From contig JBDVBY010000001.1 of assembly GCA_039942715.1 (NCBI GenBank), positions 558,001-622,000 of the forward strand: 64,000 nucleotides of DNA, in the 5' to 3' direction. How positions within the stretch are numbered: position 1 is the stretch's first letter; each line of letters begins with the position of its first letter. The stretch is from JABDJX01 sp039942715. Its GTDB lineage: Bacteria; Pseudomonadota; Alphaproteobacteria; Rhodobacterales; Rhodobacteraceae. This document shows, one piece after another, positions 16,682-25,348 of this stretch. The notes under the pieces are model-generated. The model was not told the origin of the DNA. It searched no databases and saw only the letters and a program-made list of their open reading frames with translations. A program made the position numbers and the translations under genes.

Positions 16682-17737
16682 ATGCTGGACGTCCTCGGAG
16701 AACCAAATGCAGCGGCATTGTTCGGCCTAATCGGCGGTATTGCCCTTGGTCTGGCTGCCCGCATTGGTCGGTTTTGCACGCTGGGCGCTATCGAAGACCT
16801 GCTTTACTCCTCGGATGATCGCCGCGTGCGCATGTGGGGTTTGGCCATTGGCACTTCGATTATTTGCACGCACCTCGCGATGAACTTTGGCGCGCTTAAC
16901 GGCTCGGAGACAGCCTATCTTAATCGTGTCTGGAACCCTGTTGCGACCGTGCTGGGCGGTTTGATGTTTGGCTATGGTATGGCCCTCAGCGGCAACTGCG
17001 GGTATGGCGCGCTCGCCCGGCTTGGCGGCGGTGATCTGCGCTCGTTTGTGATTGTCATAGTCATGGGGCTGTCAGCCTACTTCGTGATGTCCGGCCCGCT
17101 CGCAGCCACGCGCGTCTGGTTGTTTCCCGTAGAAGTTGGCGCCTCTGCGCCGCAAGGCTTCAGCCAGTTGTTCAACGTTAGTTTTGGGATAAGTCCCGCC
17201 GTTACAGGGCTGGCGATCGGCGGCGTTATTCTTGCGCTTTCGCTGTCTAGCGCAGCGATGCGACATTCTCCCAAACACGTCTTTTGGGGCATCGTTGTGG
17301 GGCTTGCGATCACCTTTGGCTGGATTGGCACCGCGTGGATCGCTGCCACCGGATTTGCCGCTGAGCCTATTCAGACGCACACATTCGCCGCTCCCATTGG
17401 CGATACGATCCTTTATGCCATGACCGCCTCGGGCACGGCTTTGTCGTTCAGCGTTGGTTCGGTCGTCGGCGTCTTGCTTGGCGCGTGTTTAGGGTCCTTT
17501 TCTAAAGGGCACTTTCGCTGGGAAGCCTGTGAAGACCCGCGCGAGTTGCGCCGCCAGATCTTTGGCGCAGCGATCATGGGTGCAGGCGCTGTCCTTGCGG
17601 CAGGGTGCAGCATTGGCCAGGGCATATCAGCCTTTTCCGTCCTCGCCTTCAGCGCCCCGCTGACATTCATTGCGATATTCGCCGGTGCGGCTCTTGGGCT
17701 TAAACAATTGATCACAGGCTTCGCGCCTTCGGTTTAG
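16682..17737 (+). CDS. soxT: YeeE/YedE-family membrane transporter (SoxT-type), 351 aa
   Basis: ATG 16682 with GGGAGGGG at 6 nt. About nine to ten hydrophobic helices and two YeeE/YedE half-repeats, each with a G-R-x-C or G-C-x-x-G-Q signature: ARIGRFCTLGAIED, SGNCGYGALARLGGGDLRS, and GCSIGQGISAFS near the C-terminus. Homologues (TsuA, SoxT, PmpAB) move thiosulfate or other sulfur species inward through Cys relays. It is next to soxR, as are soxT genes in Paracoccus, so it may supply the intracellular sulfur signal. Confidence 0.85.
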   Translation: MLDVLGEPNAAALFGLIGGIALGLAARIGRFCTLGAIEDLLYSSDDRRVRMWGLAIGTSIICTHLAMNFGALNGSETAYLNRVWNPVATVLGGLMFGYGMALSGNCGYGALARLGGGDLRSFVIVIVMGLSAYFVMSGPLAATRVWLFPVEVGASAPQGFSQLFNVSFGISPAVTGLAIGGVILALSLSSAAMRHSPKHVFWGIVVGLAITFGWIGTAWIAATGFAAEPIQTHTFAAPIGDTILYAMTASGTALSFSVGSVVGVLLGACLGSFSKGHFRWEACEDPRELRRQIFGAAIMGAGAVLAAGCSIGQGISAFSVLAFSAPLTFIAIFAGAALGLKQLITGFAPSV

Positions 17738-17812
17738 CGTGATTGCCGTTTTTCAGGTTTATTGGGTGTTTTGGCTCTCGACGCATCTTCGATGCATCCG
17801 CCGCCCACCGAC

Positions 17813-17827
17813 TTTTGCTTCGCAAAA
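17813..17827. repeat. Hairpin between the YeeE/YedE gene and the island
   Basis: TTTTGC-TTC-GCAAAA perfect inverted repeat. A second smaller hairpin, GCATC-TTC-GATGC, lies around 17783-17795. No T-run follows, so terminator function for the soxS-R-T unit is only possible. The rest of 17738-17836 holds no gene. Confidence 0.4.
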
Positions 17828-17836
17828 TGCCGACGT

Positions 17837-17900
17837 TGGTGCGGTCGGAGAGACTCGAACTCTCACGGGTGTTACCCCACAGCGACCTCAACGCTGCGCG
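17837..17900 (-). repeat. Left attachment site: 3' fragment of tRNA-Leu(GAG)
   Basis: These 64 bp are identical to 36256-36319, the 3' three-quarters of the intact tRNA-Leu gene including anticodon arm, variable arm, T arm and CCA. After 17900 the sequence diverges from tRNA, so this copy is not functional. This is the signature of integration into the 3' end of a tRNA gene; the integrase gene begins 120 bp to the right. Confidence 0.93.
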
Positions 17901-18000
17901 CCCTACACACTCTACCCTTTTTCCACCCCCCAAGTAATTAAAAACAAACAACTCATAGCTTTCCGCAATAGCTCGAGCTATATAGAGCTAGAAAGTTTTC

Positions 18001-18019
18001 AGTTACTTTAGGAGTTACT
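18001..18019. repeat. Candidate integrase arm-type repeats, left end
   Basis: AGTTACT occurs twice with 12-bp period, 100 bp inside the left attachment site and directly before the integrase start. Similar paired AGTTAC/AAGTTAC repeats occur near the right end (34605-34630 on the minus strand, 36175-36193). Arrangement fits recombinase arm sites; not proven. Confidence 0.4.
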
Positions 18020-18020
18020 T

Positions 18021-19067
18021 TTGCCCAAACTGACCTCTTCGTGGATGGACCGAAAGCAACCGCCGGGCCTACATTGGGACGGCCGAGAACATGGCCTTGG
18101 CGCTCGGGTCTGGTCCGATGGCTCCAACAAATCTTGGGTTTGGCAGAAATCCGGCGGCAAGCGGCATACCCTTGGGCGGTGGCCCACAATTGATGTGGCT
18201 GAGGCTCGCCGACTTACCGCAGAGCTAAACGCGACTGAACCGGAAGCAAGGAACCGACGCACGACACTGCAAGCGGTCCACGAGGCTTGGTCTCGTGACT
18301 TCCTGAACCGTGGTGGATCGCCCGTAACAGTAAAAGAAGCTGCCGGCCGCGTCGGCAAGCACGCCCCGGGTTGGTGGTCGCGCGACCCGGCCAACGTCAC
18401 TGCAACCGACCTGCTCAACCTCCGCAGCGACATCGTCGAGCGCAACGGCGTGCACCCGGCAAGAGACACGGTCAGCCACCTTCGCCGTCTTGTTGAGCAA
18501 CATACCCAAACGCGCTTTCGTCTGCCGGCTCTGCCCCGCCCCGCCAGCAACCGGGCCGAGCGGGCCGCTGAAATAAGCGAGTGGTGGCCCGAGATTGTTG
18601 CGGGGGCCTCCCTCACCATGCTCGATGCGCACCTTGTATGCGCACTCACAGGGCTGCGGCAGGGAGAGGTATTGCAATTCCGCCGATCGAACCTCGAAGA
18701 CGATCGCGTCTTCATCCCCCAGCCCAAAACAAAGATGGGCAAAGATATTTCCTTCTGGCGACACCTACCCACGCAGGTTCATGACATTCTTGGTCGGCAA
18801 ATGACAAACGAGGACACCTTCTTTCCGTTCAAGAGTATCCGGCTTAGCACAGGTTCGTACTCCCACCGTCTGCGCCACCACTTCATCGGTGTGGCTGAGA
18901 GCGAGACCGCCGTTCCGCGCCGCGTGCTGCGGCGGCTCGTAAACCACACGGGCAAGACGGATGTAACTGATGGGTACGGACATGTCTCGGACGAAGCTTG
19001 TGCACTTTGGTCACAAGTAATTGCTGACTTGATCTGGTCTCGACTGAAAGAATGCTTGCCAAAGTGA
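18021..19067 (+). CDS. int: Tyrosine recombinase (island integrase), 348 aa
   Basis: TTG start at 18021 with AGGAG 8 nt upstream. The N-terminal part (1-70) is a DUF4102-like arm-binding region with GARVWSDGSNKSWVW and LGRWPTIDVAEAR. The catalytic domain keeps all key residues: Arg in LTGLRQGEVL, Lys in the KTKMGKDI strand, HRLRHHF, and LVNHTGKT...DGYGH with the Tyr nucleophile. It should catalyse site-specific insertion into and excision from the tRNA-Leu(GAG) gene. Its place beside the truncated tRNA copy fits. It appears intact, so mobility is plausible. Confidence 0.93.
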   Translation: MPKLTSSWMDRKQPPGLHWDGREHGLGARVWSDGSNKSWVWQKSGGKRHTLGRWPTIDVAEARRLTAELNATEPEARNRRTTLQAVHEAWSRDFLNRGGSPVTVKEAAGRVGKHAPGWWSRDPANVTATDLLNLRSDIVERNGVHPARDTVSHLRRLVEQHTQTRFRLPALPRPASNRAERAAEISEWWPEIVAGASLTMLDAHLVCALTGLRQGEVLQFRRSNLEDDRVFIPQPKTKMGKDISFWRHLPTQVHDILGRQMTNEDTFFPFKSIRLSTGSYSHRLRHHFIGVAESETAVPRRVLRRLVNHTGKTDVTDGYGHVSDEACALWSQVIADLIWSRLKECLPK

Positions 19068-19104
19068 TTGTAATCATGCTATAAAACACTTCTGAAATAC
19101 GTCA

Positions 19105-19280
19105 GAACGCCCCCAGACCATAGGGGCTTGGCCGCGTACCTGTAAGTCAAACGTCGCCAAGGCAGTGCGTACCCTCCGGCGGGAGGGCCCGACCGAAAGG
19201 TCGCAAGGGAAAGCTGCAGCGACTCCGCAAAGGCCCCTCCGGGAATAGGGCGGCCTACATGGGTTCAAGCGAACCCCATG
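19105..19280 (+). ncRNA. Possible structured RNA between integrase and HTH gene
   Basis: Between the integrase stop and the next ribosome site there are stacked stem-loops: GCCCC/GGGGC (19109-19127), CCCTCC-GGCG-GGAGGG (19172-19187), CGACC-GAAA-GGTCG with a GNRA loop (19190-19203), an outer pair GGCCGC/GCGGCC closing 19130-19255, and CATGGGTTC-AAGC-GAACCC (19258-19276) just before AGGAGG. The segment is GC-rich and has no good coding frame. It could be an untranslated leader controlling the replication genes or a separate RNA. I do not recognise an RNA family. Confidence 0.4.
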
Positions 19281-19574
19281 ATAGGAGGCGTGCAAAATGC
19301 ACTATTCTACTATGGAAGAATGGTCCGCGACATCGTTCGGGCTGAAATCACAGACATTCTGCCCACAATTCTGCAGAATCCCAAAGAGCAGTATCTTTCC
19401 ACACGCGAAGTCGCTGATCGGACGGGAATGTCGGTTGCCTTTTTTGAGGGGCGACGTTCCGCAGAATCGCCCGACCAACCGAAGTACATTCGGATTGGTA
19501 GACGGGTCATCTAAAAATCCACTGACGTCGACAGTTGGCTTAATTCTCGTACACGCGGAGGCGGCCATGAGTAA
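19278..19574 (+). pseudogene. AlpA-like HTH DNA-binding protein with in-frame stop
   Basis: The frame reads LSTREVADRTGMSVAFFEGR (helix-turn-helix of MerR/AlpA excisionase type), then YIRIGRRVI and TAA at 19512-19514. It continues in the same frame as KSTDVDSWLNSR to TAA 19572, exactly the expected tail of this family, where the stop replaces the usual Tyr or equivalent (one base, TAT to TAA). The downstream helicase ATG overlaps this later stop (ATGAGTAA), showing the ancestral end. The start is uncertain: ATG 19278, GTG 19290 or ATG 19320. Such proteins regulate integrase or replication genes of islands. The truncated form lacks only the final helix and might still bind DNA. Confidence 0.75.
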
Positions 19575-21240
19575 TTCGGTGAAAGAGAACGAAAGCTCGA
19601 CCGAAACCTGTTCGGAAACCATAAACGAAACACCCAGCACAGCCTTAGTCGGGGACAATTCTGCCAGTGGTGAAGCTTGGTTAGGCTTCACGGACTGTTA
19701 TTGGAACAACGCCGAGTACGTGAAACCGGAAAAGGCTAATCGGGTTTGGTGCGAGGACTGCGTGCAGTGGCTTGGAGACGAGGACGAAGCCCCAATAGTT
19801 GCTGATACAATGAACCCGTCAATCGGCGAAATCGCGGCAGCACTCGAATCCAACAATGGCGACTTCACCCTTGCCCTGGAACAGCTAAACGGTGTGGGAG
19901 CAATAGGCTCGCAGTCCCTACTCAAGGAAGTCTACCCATTGCGAAGCATTCAGGTTTTGATGGGCTATCAACAGCGGTACTTTGTTGTGAAGGACTGGGG
20001 CGGCCAGCCCCGCGTTTGCCACCGAGACACAGAGGGGCGACTCCGAGTTCGCTCATTCGCGGCTTTTCGTGATGCTGAGGCAAATGTTCAGATCGAAGTT
20101 GGTCGCGACAGCAATGACAACCCAATCATAAAGCCTGCCGCACAGTACTGGCTTCATCACCAATGCCGTCACGAATATGACGAAGTTCGCTTCCTGCCGG
20201 GTCAGCGAGCTCCAAGTAACGTCTACAACATGTGGCGCGGCTGGCCAACAAAGTGGCAAAATGGCGTAGCTCGAAAGATAAGGCACCATCTGTTGCACCA
20301 TATGTGCGGCGGAGATTTTGATGTATACCGATGGGTTTTGGGCTGGCTGGCACATACTATCCAAAAAGTGCACGAGACCCCGACAACGGCACTTGTTCTT
20401 TCGGGCCCCCAAGGGTCCGGCAAGAACCGCTTCGTTGAACTATTTTCTCAAATTCTGGGACAAGACTACACAATGATGTGCACCTCTTCGGAGCAGTTGG
20501 TCGGTAACTTCAATGCCCAACTTCAAGACAAGCTCCTTGTTTTTGCCAACGAAGCCTTTTTCGCCGGCAACAAAAAGGAAGCTAATACCCTGAAGTCTAT
20601 TGTGACGGACCGCACCATTGTCATCGAGCCCAAGGGGGTGGACCGGTTCACAGCAAAGAAGCATTTCCGATTAATCATCGCCAGCAACGAAGAGCACGTC
20701 GTACGTTTGGACATCGACGACAGGCGTTTCTGTGTTCTAAAAGTGGATGCGGAGAAGCACAACAACGACCGCGAATACTTTGCGGACCTTACTGATGCGT
20801 GGGAGAACCGAGGCGAACGCGAAATGTTTCTGAAAGAACTCATGGACTACAATCTCAACGAGTGGAACGAAGGCAAGATACCTGAGACAGAAGCTAGGCA
20901 AGAACAGCGGCGGCGAACTCTGCCCAATGAAGTGTCGGACATTGAAACGCTTCTCCACGAAGGCGCGCCGAAAATCATCGACATCAACGACAATGACGGA
21001 AGTGTTCTAATATTGTCTGAGCGATTTACTCGCGCCCACGGTACAGCACTGCGGGCTGCGGGAGGACGATCCGGTGGAAACAAAAGGACGCCTGAAGGTA
21101 TAAGGAAAACCTGGTGGCTTCCACATCTGCAGGAAGCACGTCAACGCTTTGCAGAATCCTACCGTATTCGGCCGGATTGGCAAAACAACTATCATATGGC
21201 CGAATGGTTCGTTGATGATACGGCATTACCGCCAGTCTAA
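19567..21240 (+). CDS. DUF5906-type primase/helicase, 557 aa
   Basis: ATG 19567 has GGAGG 6 nt upstream; the in-frame ATG at 19297 is rejected because it would read the HTH gene out of frame. After a low-complexity Ser/Thr/Glu start and a Cys-bearing segment (residues 1-60), a central region shows YWLHHQCRHEYDEVRFLPGQ. The SF3-like ATPase then follows with Walker A LSGPQGSGKN (about residue 280), Walker B KLLVFANEAFF, and sensor-type RLIIASNEEHVVRLDIDDRRF. This family is common in satellite phages and integrative elements, where it serves replication after excision. Its presence supports the island being a replicating mobile unit. Confidence 0.85.
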   Translation: MSNSVKENESSTETCSETINETPSTALVGDNSASGEAWLGFTDCYWNNAEYVKPEKANRVWCEDCVQWLGDEDEAPIVADTMNPSIGEIAAALESNNGDFTLALEQLNGVGAIGSQSLLKEVYPLRSIQVLMGYQQRYFVVKDWGGQPRVCHRDTEGRLRVRSFAAFRDAEANVQIEVGRDSNDNPIIKPAAQYWLHHQCRHEYDEVRFLPGQRAPSNVYNMWRGWPTKWQNGVARKIRHHLLHHMCGGDFDVYRWVLGWLAHTIQKVHETPTTALVLSGPQGSGKNRFVELFSQILGQDYTMMCTSSEQLVGNFNAQLQDKLLVFANEAFFAGNKKEANTLKSIVTDRTIVIEPKGVDRFTAKKHFRLIIASNEEHVVRLDIDDRRFCVLKVDAEKHNNDREYFADLTDAWENRGEREMFLKELMDYNLNEWNEGKIPETEARQEQRRRTLPNEVSDIETLLHEGAPKIIDINDNDGSVLILSERFTRAHGTALRAAGGRSGGNKRTPEGIRKTWWLPHLQEARQRFAESYRIRPDWQNNYHMAEWFVDDTALPPV

Positions 21241-22160
21241 CTCCTGGCACCTTTTAGGGCTCGTAGCGGTTTGGGTCAGTTTCCGCTACGGGCCAACTAG
21301 TCTGACTCCAAAGGTTTGTTGCCCATGTTACGGATGTTGCGGCTGCTTTAAATAAGTGGTCTCAAAGCTGGCGGAAATCGTCAAATGATCCGTGTCCTGA
21401 ACTCCAGCAATCCTTCTATTCGATGCTACAAAGGCAACAAGCGCTACAACTACTAGATTCCAATCACTTGATCGTAGCTGAAGTGTGGCGTTTCCGATCG
21501 AACCAAATTCAATCTCTCGCCTGGGCCGCATGTTCCACGCTACTCTTCAAGTAGAATTAGAAGACTTAGAAGGCTCTTACGCGCGCATAGAGGGGCGTAA
21601 AAAACTAGGCAACGCAGCGTGCAGAACGCTCCCCGCCTGCACGCAATCACCATTAAATTTCAGCGTATTGCAAGATTGGGTAACTTATCCAGGTAACCTT
21701 GTGGCATTCGTATGATCAAATTTTTTTTGGGGACCTATCTCGCAAACGGGAAACACGCGCTTAGAGCGTCCTTCGGATCAAGTGAAAAAAATTGGCAGCT
21801 TCCTGAGCTAACTGTCGAATGCTACACAAGGCAATTCGTAACGCTAAGCGCCGAAAGCAAGCATTGCGGCCGATAGGCGCGGCAGTGGAGTTTCATCGAC
21901 ATCTTCGGAGACGAATTCCGCAAGATGTGGTCTGAGATGGAGAGCCTGGGCAGCAATAAAAATCCGACCGAGGCCCACAAAACTCGCCGTGTGCCTGGCC
22001 ACAAGACATTGCTTTTCAATCAAGTCTCGGTAACGAAAATTGAATTGTTGTCCAAGTCATTTCACCATTCTCAAACTTTATTGGACTTGGAGCCAGGATT
22101 GGGTTTTAGTTAATAGTAATTTTAGCGACCAATAATGATATTTTGGACAGATAGTTGGCC
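21241..22160. other. Gene-poor 920-bp stretch
   Basis: No open frame here has a convincing start, codon pattern or recognisable motif. A short plus-strand frame around 21890-22113 (DEFRKMWSEMESLGS) may be a remnant of a degraded gene. One perfect 8-bp inverted repeat, GCGTGCAG/CTGCACGC with a 12-nt loop, lies at 21617-21644. The last 80 bp are AT-rich and probably hold the promoter of the following operon. Confidence 0.5.
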
Positions 22161-23192
22161 ATGAACTGCGACGCGCAGGCATTTTTTTTCGAAACAGGCG
22201 ACGGTCTGTTGCTTCGAATGACGCGCAAAAATGGCTCGGACAACGCAACTAAGGCGCCTATCTTGATGGTTCATGGCGCAGGCGTTCGCAGCAAGATTTT
22301 TAGCCCTCCTCGGGCTAATGGCTTGAATCTGGACGATGCACTTTTCATGGCCGGGTTCGATGTTTGGAACCTTGACTGGCGAGCAAGCATTGATGTTCCA
22401 CCAAACGAATGGACATTGGATAAGGCGGCGGTCTTCGACTACCCCGCCGCGATCGCGAAGATCAAGGAGGTCACAAGCGCAAGCGAAATCAAGGCACTGA
22501 TTCACTGTCAGGGATCGACGAGTTTCATGGTGTCGCTTCTCGCTGGCCTTTTGCCCGAGGTTTCGACCGTTGTTTCGAACGCGGTGTCCTTGCATCCCAA
22601 GGTGCCTGCGCTTGCAAAGCTCAAGGCGCTTTATGCGGTTCCCAGCCTTGGCCGATACTTCAAATTTCTCAACCCGCAATGGGGCGTTAGCGCACCGCCG
22701 GGCTGGCCAAAGCTTTTCGATCTATACGTGCGGGCCATTCATCACGAGTGCAACAATCCGGTCTGCAAATGGTCGTCCTTCACCTATGGGTCGGGCTTTC
22801 CCACGCTGTGGCGGCACGAGAACCTTGATGAAGCCACGCATGACTGGCTGAGCGGTGAGTTTGCCCATGTACCAATGAGTTTTTTCAGGCAGATCGGCCC
22901 ATCGATCCGGGAAGGCCATTTGGTCATGACCGGCGAGTTTGACGAATTGCCCGAAAGCGTTGTGAAAGAGGCGCCCAAAACCGATGCCAGGATCGTCTTT
23001 CTGGCGGGCGAGCTGAACGACTGCTTCTTCAAGGAAAGCCAGATGGAAAGCTTTGATTTCATGGAGGCATTCTCGCCCGGGCGCCACAGTTTTCACGAAT
23101 TGCCCGGTTATGGCCATCTTGATGTCTTCCTTGGCAAACTCGCATCGAAAGACATCTTCCCGCTTATTATCGACGAATTCTCAAAGGGGTAG
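22161..23192 (+). CDS. Alpha/beta hydrolase with Cys nucleophile, 343 aa
   Basis: ATG 22161; no strong ribosome site. Alpha/beta hydrolase features: PILMVHGAGVRSKIF (oxyanion strand), FDVWNLDWRAS, nucleophile elbow ALIHCQGSTSF with Cys where most members have Ser (about residue 112), and a late His in ELPGYGHLDVFLG. The elbow HCxGS resembles the hydrolase partner found with or fused to cholesterol-oxidase-type GMC enzymes, and a GMC oxidoreductase is encoded at the end of this operon. It is probably cytoplasmic and acts on an ester or lipid-like substrate. First gene of an eight-gene unit; the next gene follows after 2 bp. Confidence 0.8.
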   Translation: MNCDAQAFFFETGDGLLLRMTRKNGSDNATKAPILMVHGAGVRSKIFSPPRANGLNLDDALFMAGFDVWNLDWRASIDVPPNEWTLDKAAVFDYPAAIAKIKEVTSASEIKALIHCQGSTSFMVSLLAGLLPEVSTVVSNAVSLHPKVPALAKLKALYAVPSLGRYFKFLNPQWGVSAPPGWPKLFDLYVRAIHHECNNPVCKWSSFTYGSGFPTLWRHENLDEATHDWLSGEFAHVPMSFFRQIGPSIREGHLVMTGEFDELPESVVKEAPKTDARIVFLAGELNDCFFKESQMESFDFMEAFSPGRHSFHELPGYGHLDVFLGKLASKDIFPLIIDEFSKG

Positions 23193-23194
23193 CC

Positions 23195-24085
23195 ATGGCC
23201 GCACCACAGCGACAGAAAGATATTGAGGGCCATCATTCCTACGTCGATGGCATTCGCTATGAAATGCCGATCAATTCCTGGGACAGTTCTGCGATGATCG
23301 CAGCATTTCCCTGCAATTACGACGCTGCTGCGGCCTTAATACCGGAATGTTATGTCCACCCATTCCGTTTCTTTGACCGTGCACTTCTTGTGGTGACTGT
23401 AATTGATTATCGGCAGACGGATATTGGTTCCTATATCGAGTACTCGATCGCCATTGCCTGCACCAAGGGCCGCAAGCCCGCGATCCCGTTGTTGCCAGGC
23501 GTGTTCATGAAAAGTTTTGGTACCGGACAGTTCGTCATCGATCTCCCCGTTTCAACTGAGGTGTCCGTGAAAGGTGGGCGCGGAATTTGGGGGATGCCCA
23601 AGCACCAGGCGAATCTGGACTTCGTCAAAGGACGGGAATGGATCAGCAGTCAATACGATCTGGAAGGCAAGATGGTCAGCCGTTTTGATGTTCGGAAGCC
23701 GAAAAAGTTTCCTATTCCGCTTAACATGGGCGCCGCGAACTATTGCCAGTTTCGCGGAATGATTTTCCGTTCGTTCATCTATTTCAAGGGCAAGGCTGGG
23801 CTACATCTGCTTTCGCCAAACTCGGCCCGGTTCACACTTGGCGATCATCCGCGGGCTGACAAGCTCAAGACACTCGAACACAACCCGACGCCCTTGTTCG
23901 CAGCGTTTGTCCCAAATGTCACAGGATTGCTGGACGACTATTTCGACTGTTGGTTCATCACCCAAAAAGACCGACCAGAAGACCCGATTGGCGAAGGTTT
24001 GGAAGCAACCTATCCGCTGGGATACGGGCAGGAATGGTTGGACCCGCCCAATCGCGACCCTTCATTTGATCTGGACAAGGCCTAA
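23195..24085 (+). CDS. Acetoacetate-decarboxylase-like protein, 296 aa
   Basis: ATG 23195 behind AAAGGGG. The ADC-like beta-barrel is indicated by LLPGVFMKSFGTG, the GIWGMPKHQANLDF segment whose Lys aligns with the Schiff-base Lys of acetoacetate decarboxylase, and FRSFIYFKGKAGLHLLSP. Distant family members often act on other keto acids or lack decarboxylase activity, so the substrate is open. It ends 3 bp before a membrane protein gene. Its link with oxidoreductase and hydrolases suggests removal or modification of a beta-keto intermediate. Confidence 0.75.
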   Translation: MAAPQRQKDIEGHHSYVDGIRYEMPINSWDSSAMIAAFPCNYDAAAALIPECYVHPFRFFDRALLVVTVIDYRQTDIGSYIEYSIAIACTKGRKPAIPLLPGVFMKSFGTGQFVIDLPVSTEVSVKGGRGIWGMPKHQANLDFVKGREWISSQYDLEGKMVSRFDVRKPKKFPIPLNMGAANYCQFRGMIFRSFIYFKGKAGLHLLSPNSARFTLGDHPRADKLKTLEHNPTPLFAAFVPNVTGLLDDYFDCWFITQKDRPEDPIGEGLEATYPLGYGQEWLDPPNRDPSFDLDKA

Positions 24086-24088
24086 GTC

Positions 24089-24571
24089 ATGCCACGCCTG
24101 CTACTGTTGAACAATGCGATCCTGATGCTCTGCTGCTCGATCTATCTGGGCACGGGCATCAGTCTTATCTTTTTTCAATTCCCGATCGAGCCGCATCTGA
24201 CACCGGATAATTACGCGCTTATCTTCGTTGATCCGGTCCAGCGGGCGACCGAGTTTTTCACCTGGATGACCATCGTGATGCTTGTCACCGGGTTTTTCAT
24301 GCTAGTGACGGAATGGTTTTCCGGGCTGCGCTGGCCACCGATCATTGTCCTGGCGGCGTTGATAGCATCCACCTTGTTGACGACGGAATTCATTTTCACC
24401 TACAATGCCGCTCTTGCCGAAGGCATTTCCGACCCAGTGGAGTTGGCTGAGACATTCAGTAAATGGGCCGACCTTAACCGCATTCGCGTTTCGCTTTGGG
24501 TCATCGAGTGGCTTTCGATGATGTATTATTTCTTTGCGCTTGGCCTACGCGCGAGGGCAGATCATGAATGA
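24089..24571 (+). CDS. Small membrane protein, four TM helices, 160 aa
   Basis: Four hydrophobic segments at about residues 8-28, 52-72, 80-100 and 132-152, with a loop FPIEPHLTPDNYALIFVDP after the first. No enzyme motif seen. First of three consecutive small membrane proteins in the operon; its stop overlaps the next ATG. A role in moving or organising a hydrophobic substrate at the membrane is inferred only from company. Confidence 0.7.
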   Translation: MPRLLLLNNAILMLCCSIYLGTGISLIFFQFPIEPHLTPDNYALIFVDPVQRATEFFTWMTIVMLVTGFFMLVTEWFSGLRWPPIIVLAALIASTLLTTEFIFTYNAALAEGISDPVELAETFSKWADLNRIRVSLWVIEWLSMMYYFFALGLRARADHE

Positions 24572-24941
24572 CGCGCTTATCCGATTGGCCCTGATCGTGA
24601 TTGCCGCGATCACACTGATATCCGGCGCAACCCAGATGTTCGCCGGAGAATTCATTCTCGGTATCATCGCCACTTCTGCCACAGGCCCCGAGGTTCATCT
24701 GTTCCAGACTGTAGGCATGTTCATGGTGATCACCGGCGCGATGTTTCTGCAAAGCCTTCTTTTGAGAACCGATGCGCCTGCCATTTCCCTTTGGATCAGC
24801 GTCCAGAAATTCGCGGCGGCCATTCTGGTCTTGGTCGCCTACTTGAAGGGTTACTTCATTTGGCTGGCACTGGGCGTCGCGATCTTTGACGCGTTTACTG
24901 GCCTTCTTGCATTAATCTTCTGGCAGAGATTACCACGATGA
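24564..24941 (+). CDS. Small membrane protein, 125 aa
   Basis: ATG 24564 lies inside the previous gene's last codons. Four hydrophobic segments (IRLALIVIAAITLISGATQM, VGMFMVITGAMFLQSLLL, AAAILVLVAYLKGYFIWLAL, and a C-terminal one). Overall pattern resembles DUF4345-type four-helix proteins. Function unknown. Stop overlaps the following ATG by four bases. Confidence 0.7.
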   Translation: MNDALIRLALIVIAAITLISGATQMFAGEFILGIIATSATGPEVHLFQTVGMFMVITGAMFLQSLLLRTDAPAISLWISVQKFAAAILVLVAYLKGYFIWLALGVAIFDAFTGLLALIFWQRLPR

Positions 24942-25348
24942 TCGGAGCACTCGCCAGCATATTGCAGCTAGTCTACGCGTTGTTTCTAATCGGTGTTGGG
25001 ACTCTTGGCCTGTTCTATCTCCAATGGGAATTGGAGTTGTTCTATGGGCTGAGCCAGGAGGATTTCACAGGCCCAGACGGTGCGACGCTGCTGAATCAAT
25101 TTCGTTTCCTCAAGGCCATTGAATTGGCTTTCGGAATATTCTGCCTTGTGTATCGGCGCGATATCCTTTCCGCAGGCCTTCCTTGCACCATTTTCCTGAC
25201 CGGACTGGCCCTTGGCGCGTTCGCACGCGGAGCGTCCTGGATCTTCGATGGAACGCCGCATACCTCGTTCATCTGGTACTTCATCGCCGAAGTCGTGATC
25301 TTCGTGGTCGTGTGGATGAACTCACGACGCGTGCTGTCCGAGCGATGA
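24938..25348 (+). CDS. DUF4345-like membrane protein, 136 aa
   Basis: ATGA overlap with the previous gene. Four hydrophobic segments, with FRFLKAIELAFGIFCLVYRR between helices one and two resembling the conserved R-x-x-x-x-x-E/D-x-x-x-G region of DUF4345. It ends in WMNSRRVLSER on the cytoplasmic side. It overlaps the patatin start (ATGA at 25345). No known activity. Confidence 0.7.
   Translation: MIGALASILQLVYALFLIGVGTLGLFYLQWELELFYGLSQEDFTGPDGATLLNQFRFLKAIELAFGIFCLVYRRDILSAGLPCTIFLTGLALGAFARGASWIFDGTPHTSFIWYFIAEVVIFVVVWMNSRRVLSER

Noticed and set aside
17837..17900. A second functional tRNA-Leu gene
   Set aside because: Only the 3' 64 nt are present; the acceptor 5' strand and D arm are missing.
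19297..19566. N-terminal extension of the primase/helicase from ATG 19297, which has a fine AGGAGG site
   Set aside because: It reads the HTH gene out of frame and shows no family similarity; the ATG at 19567 has its own ribosome site and overlaps the older HTH stop.
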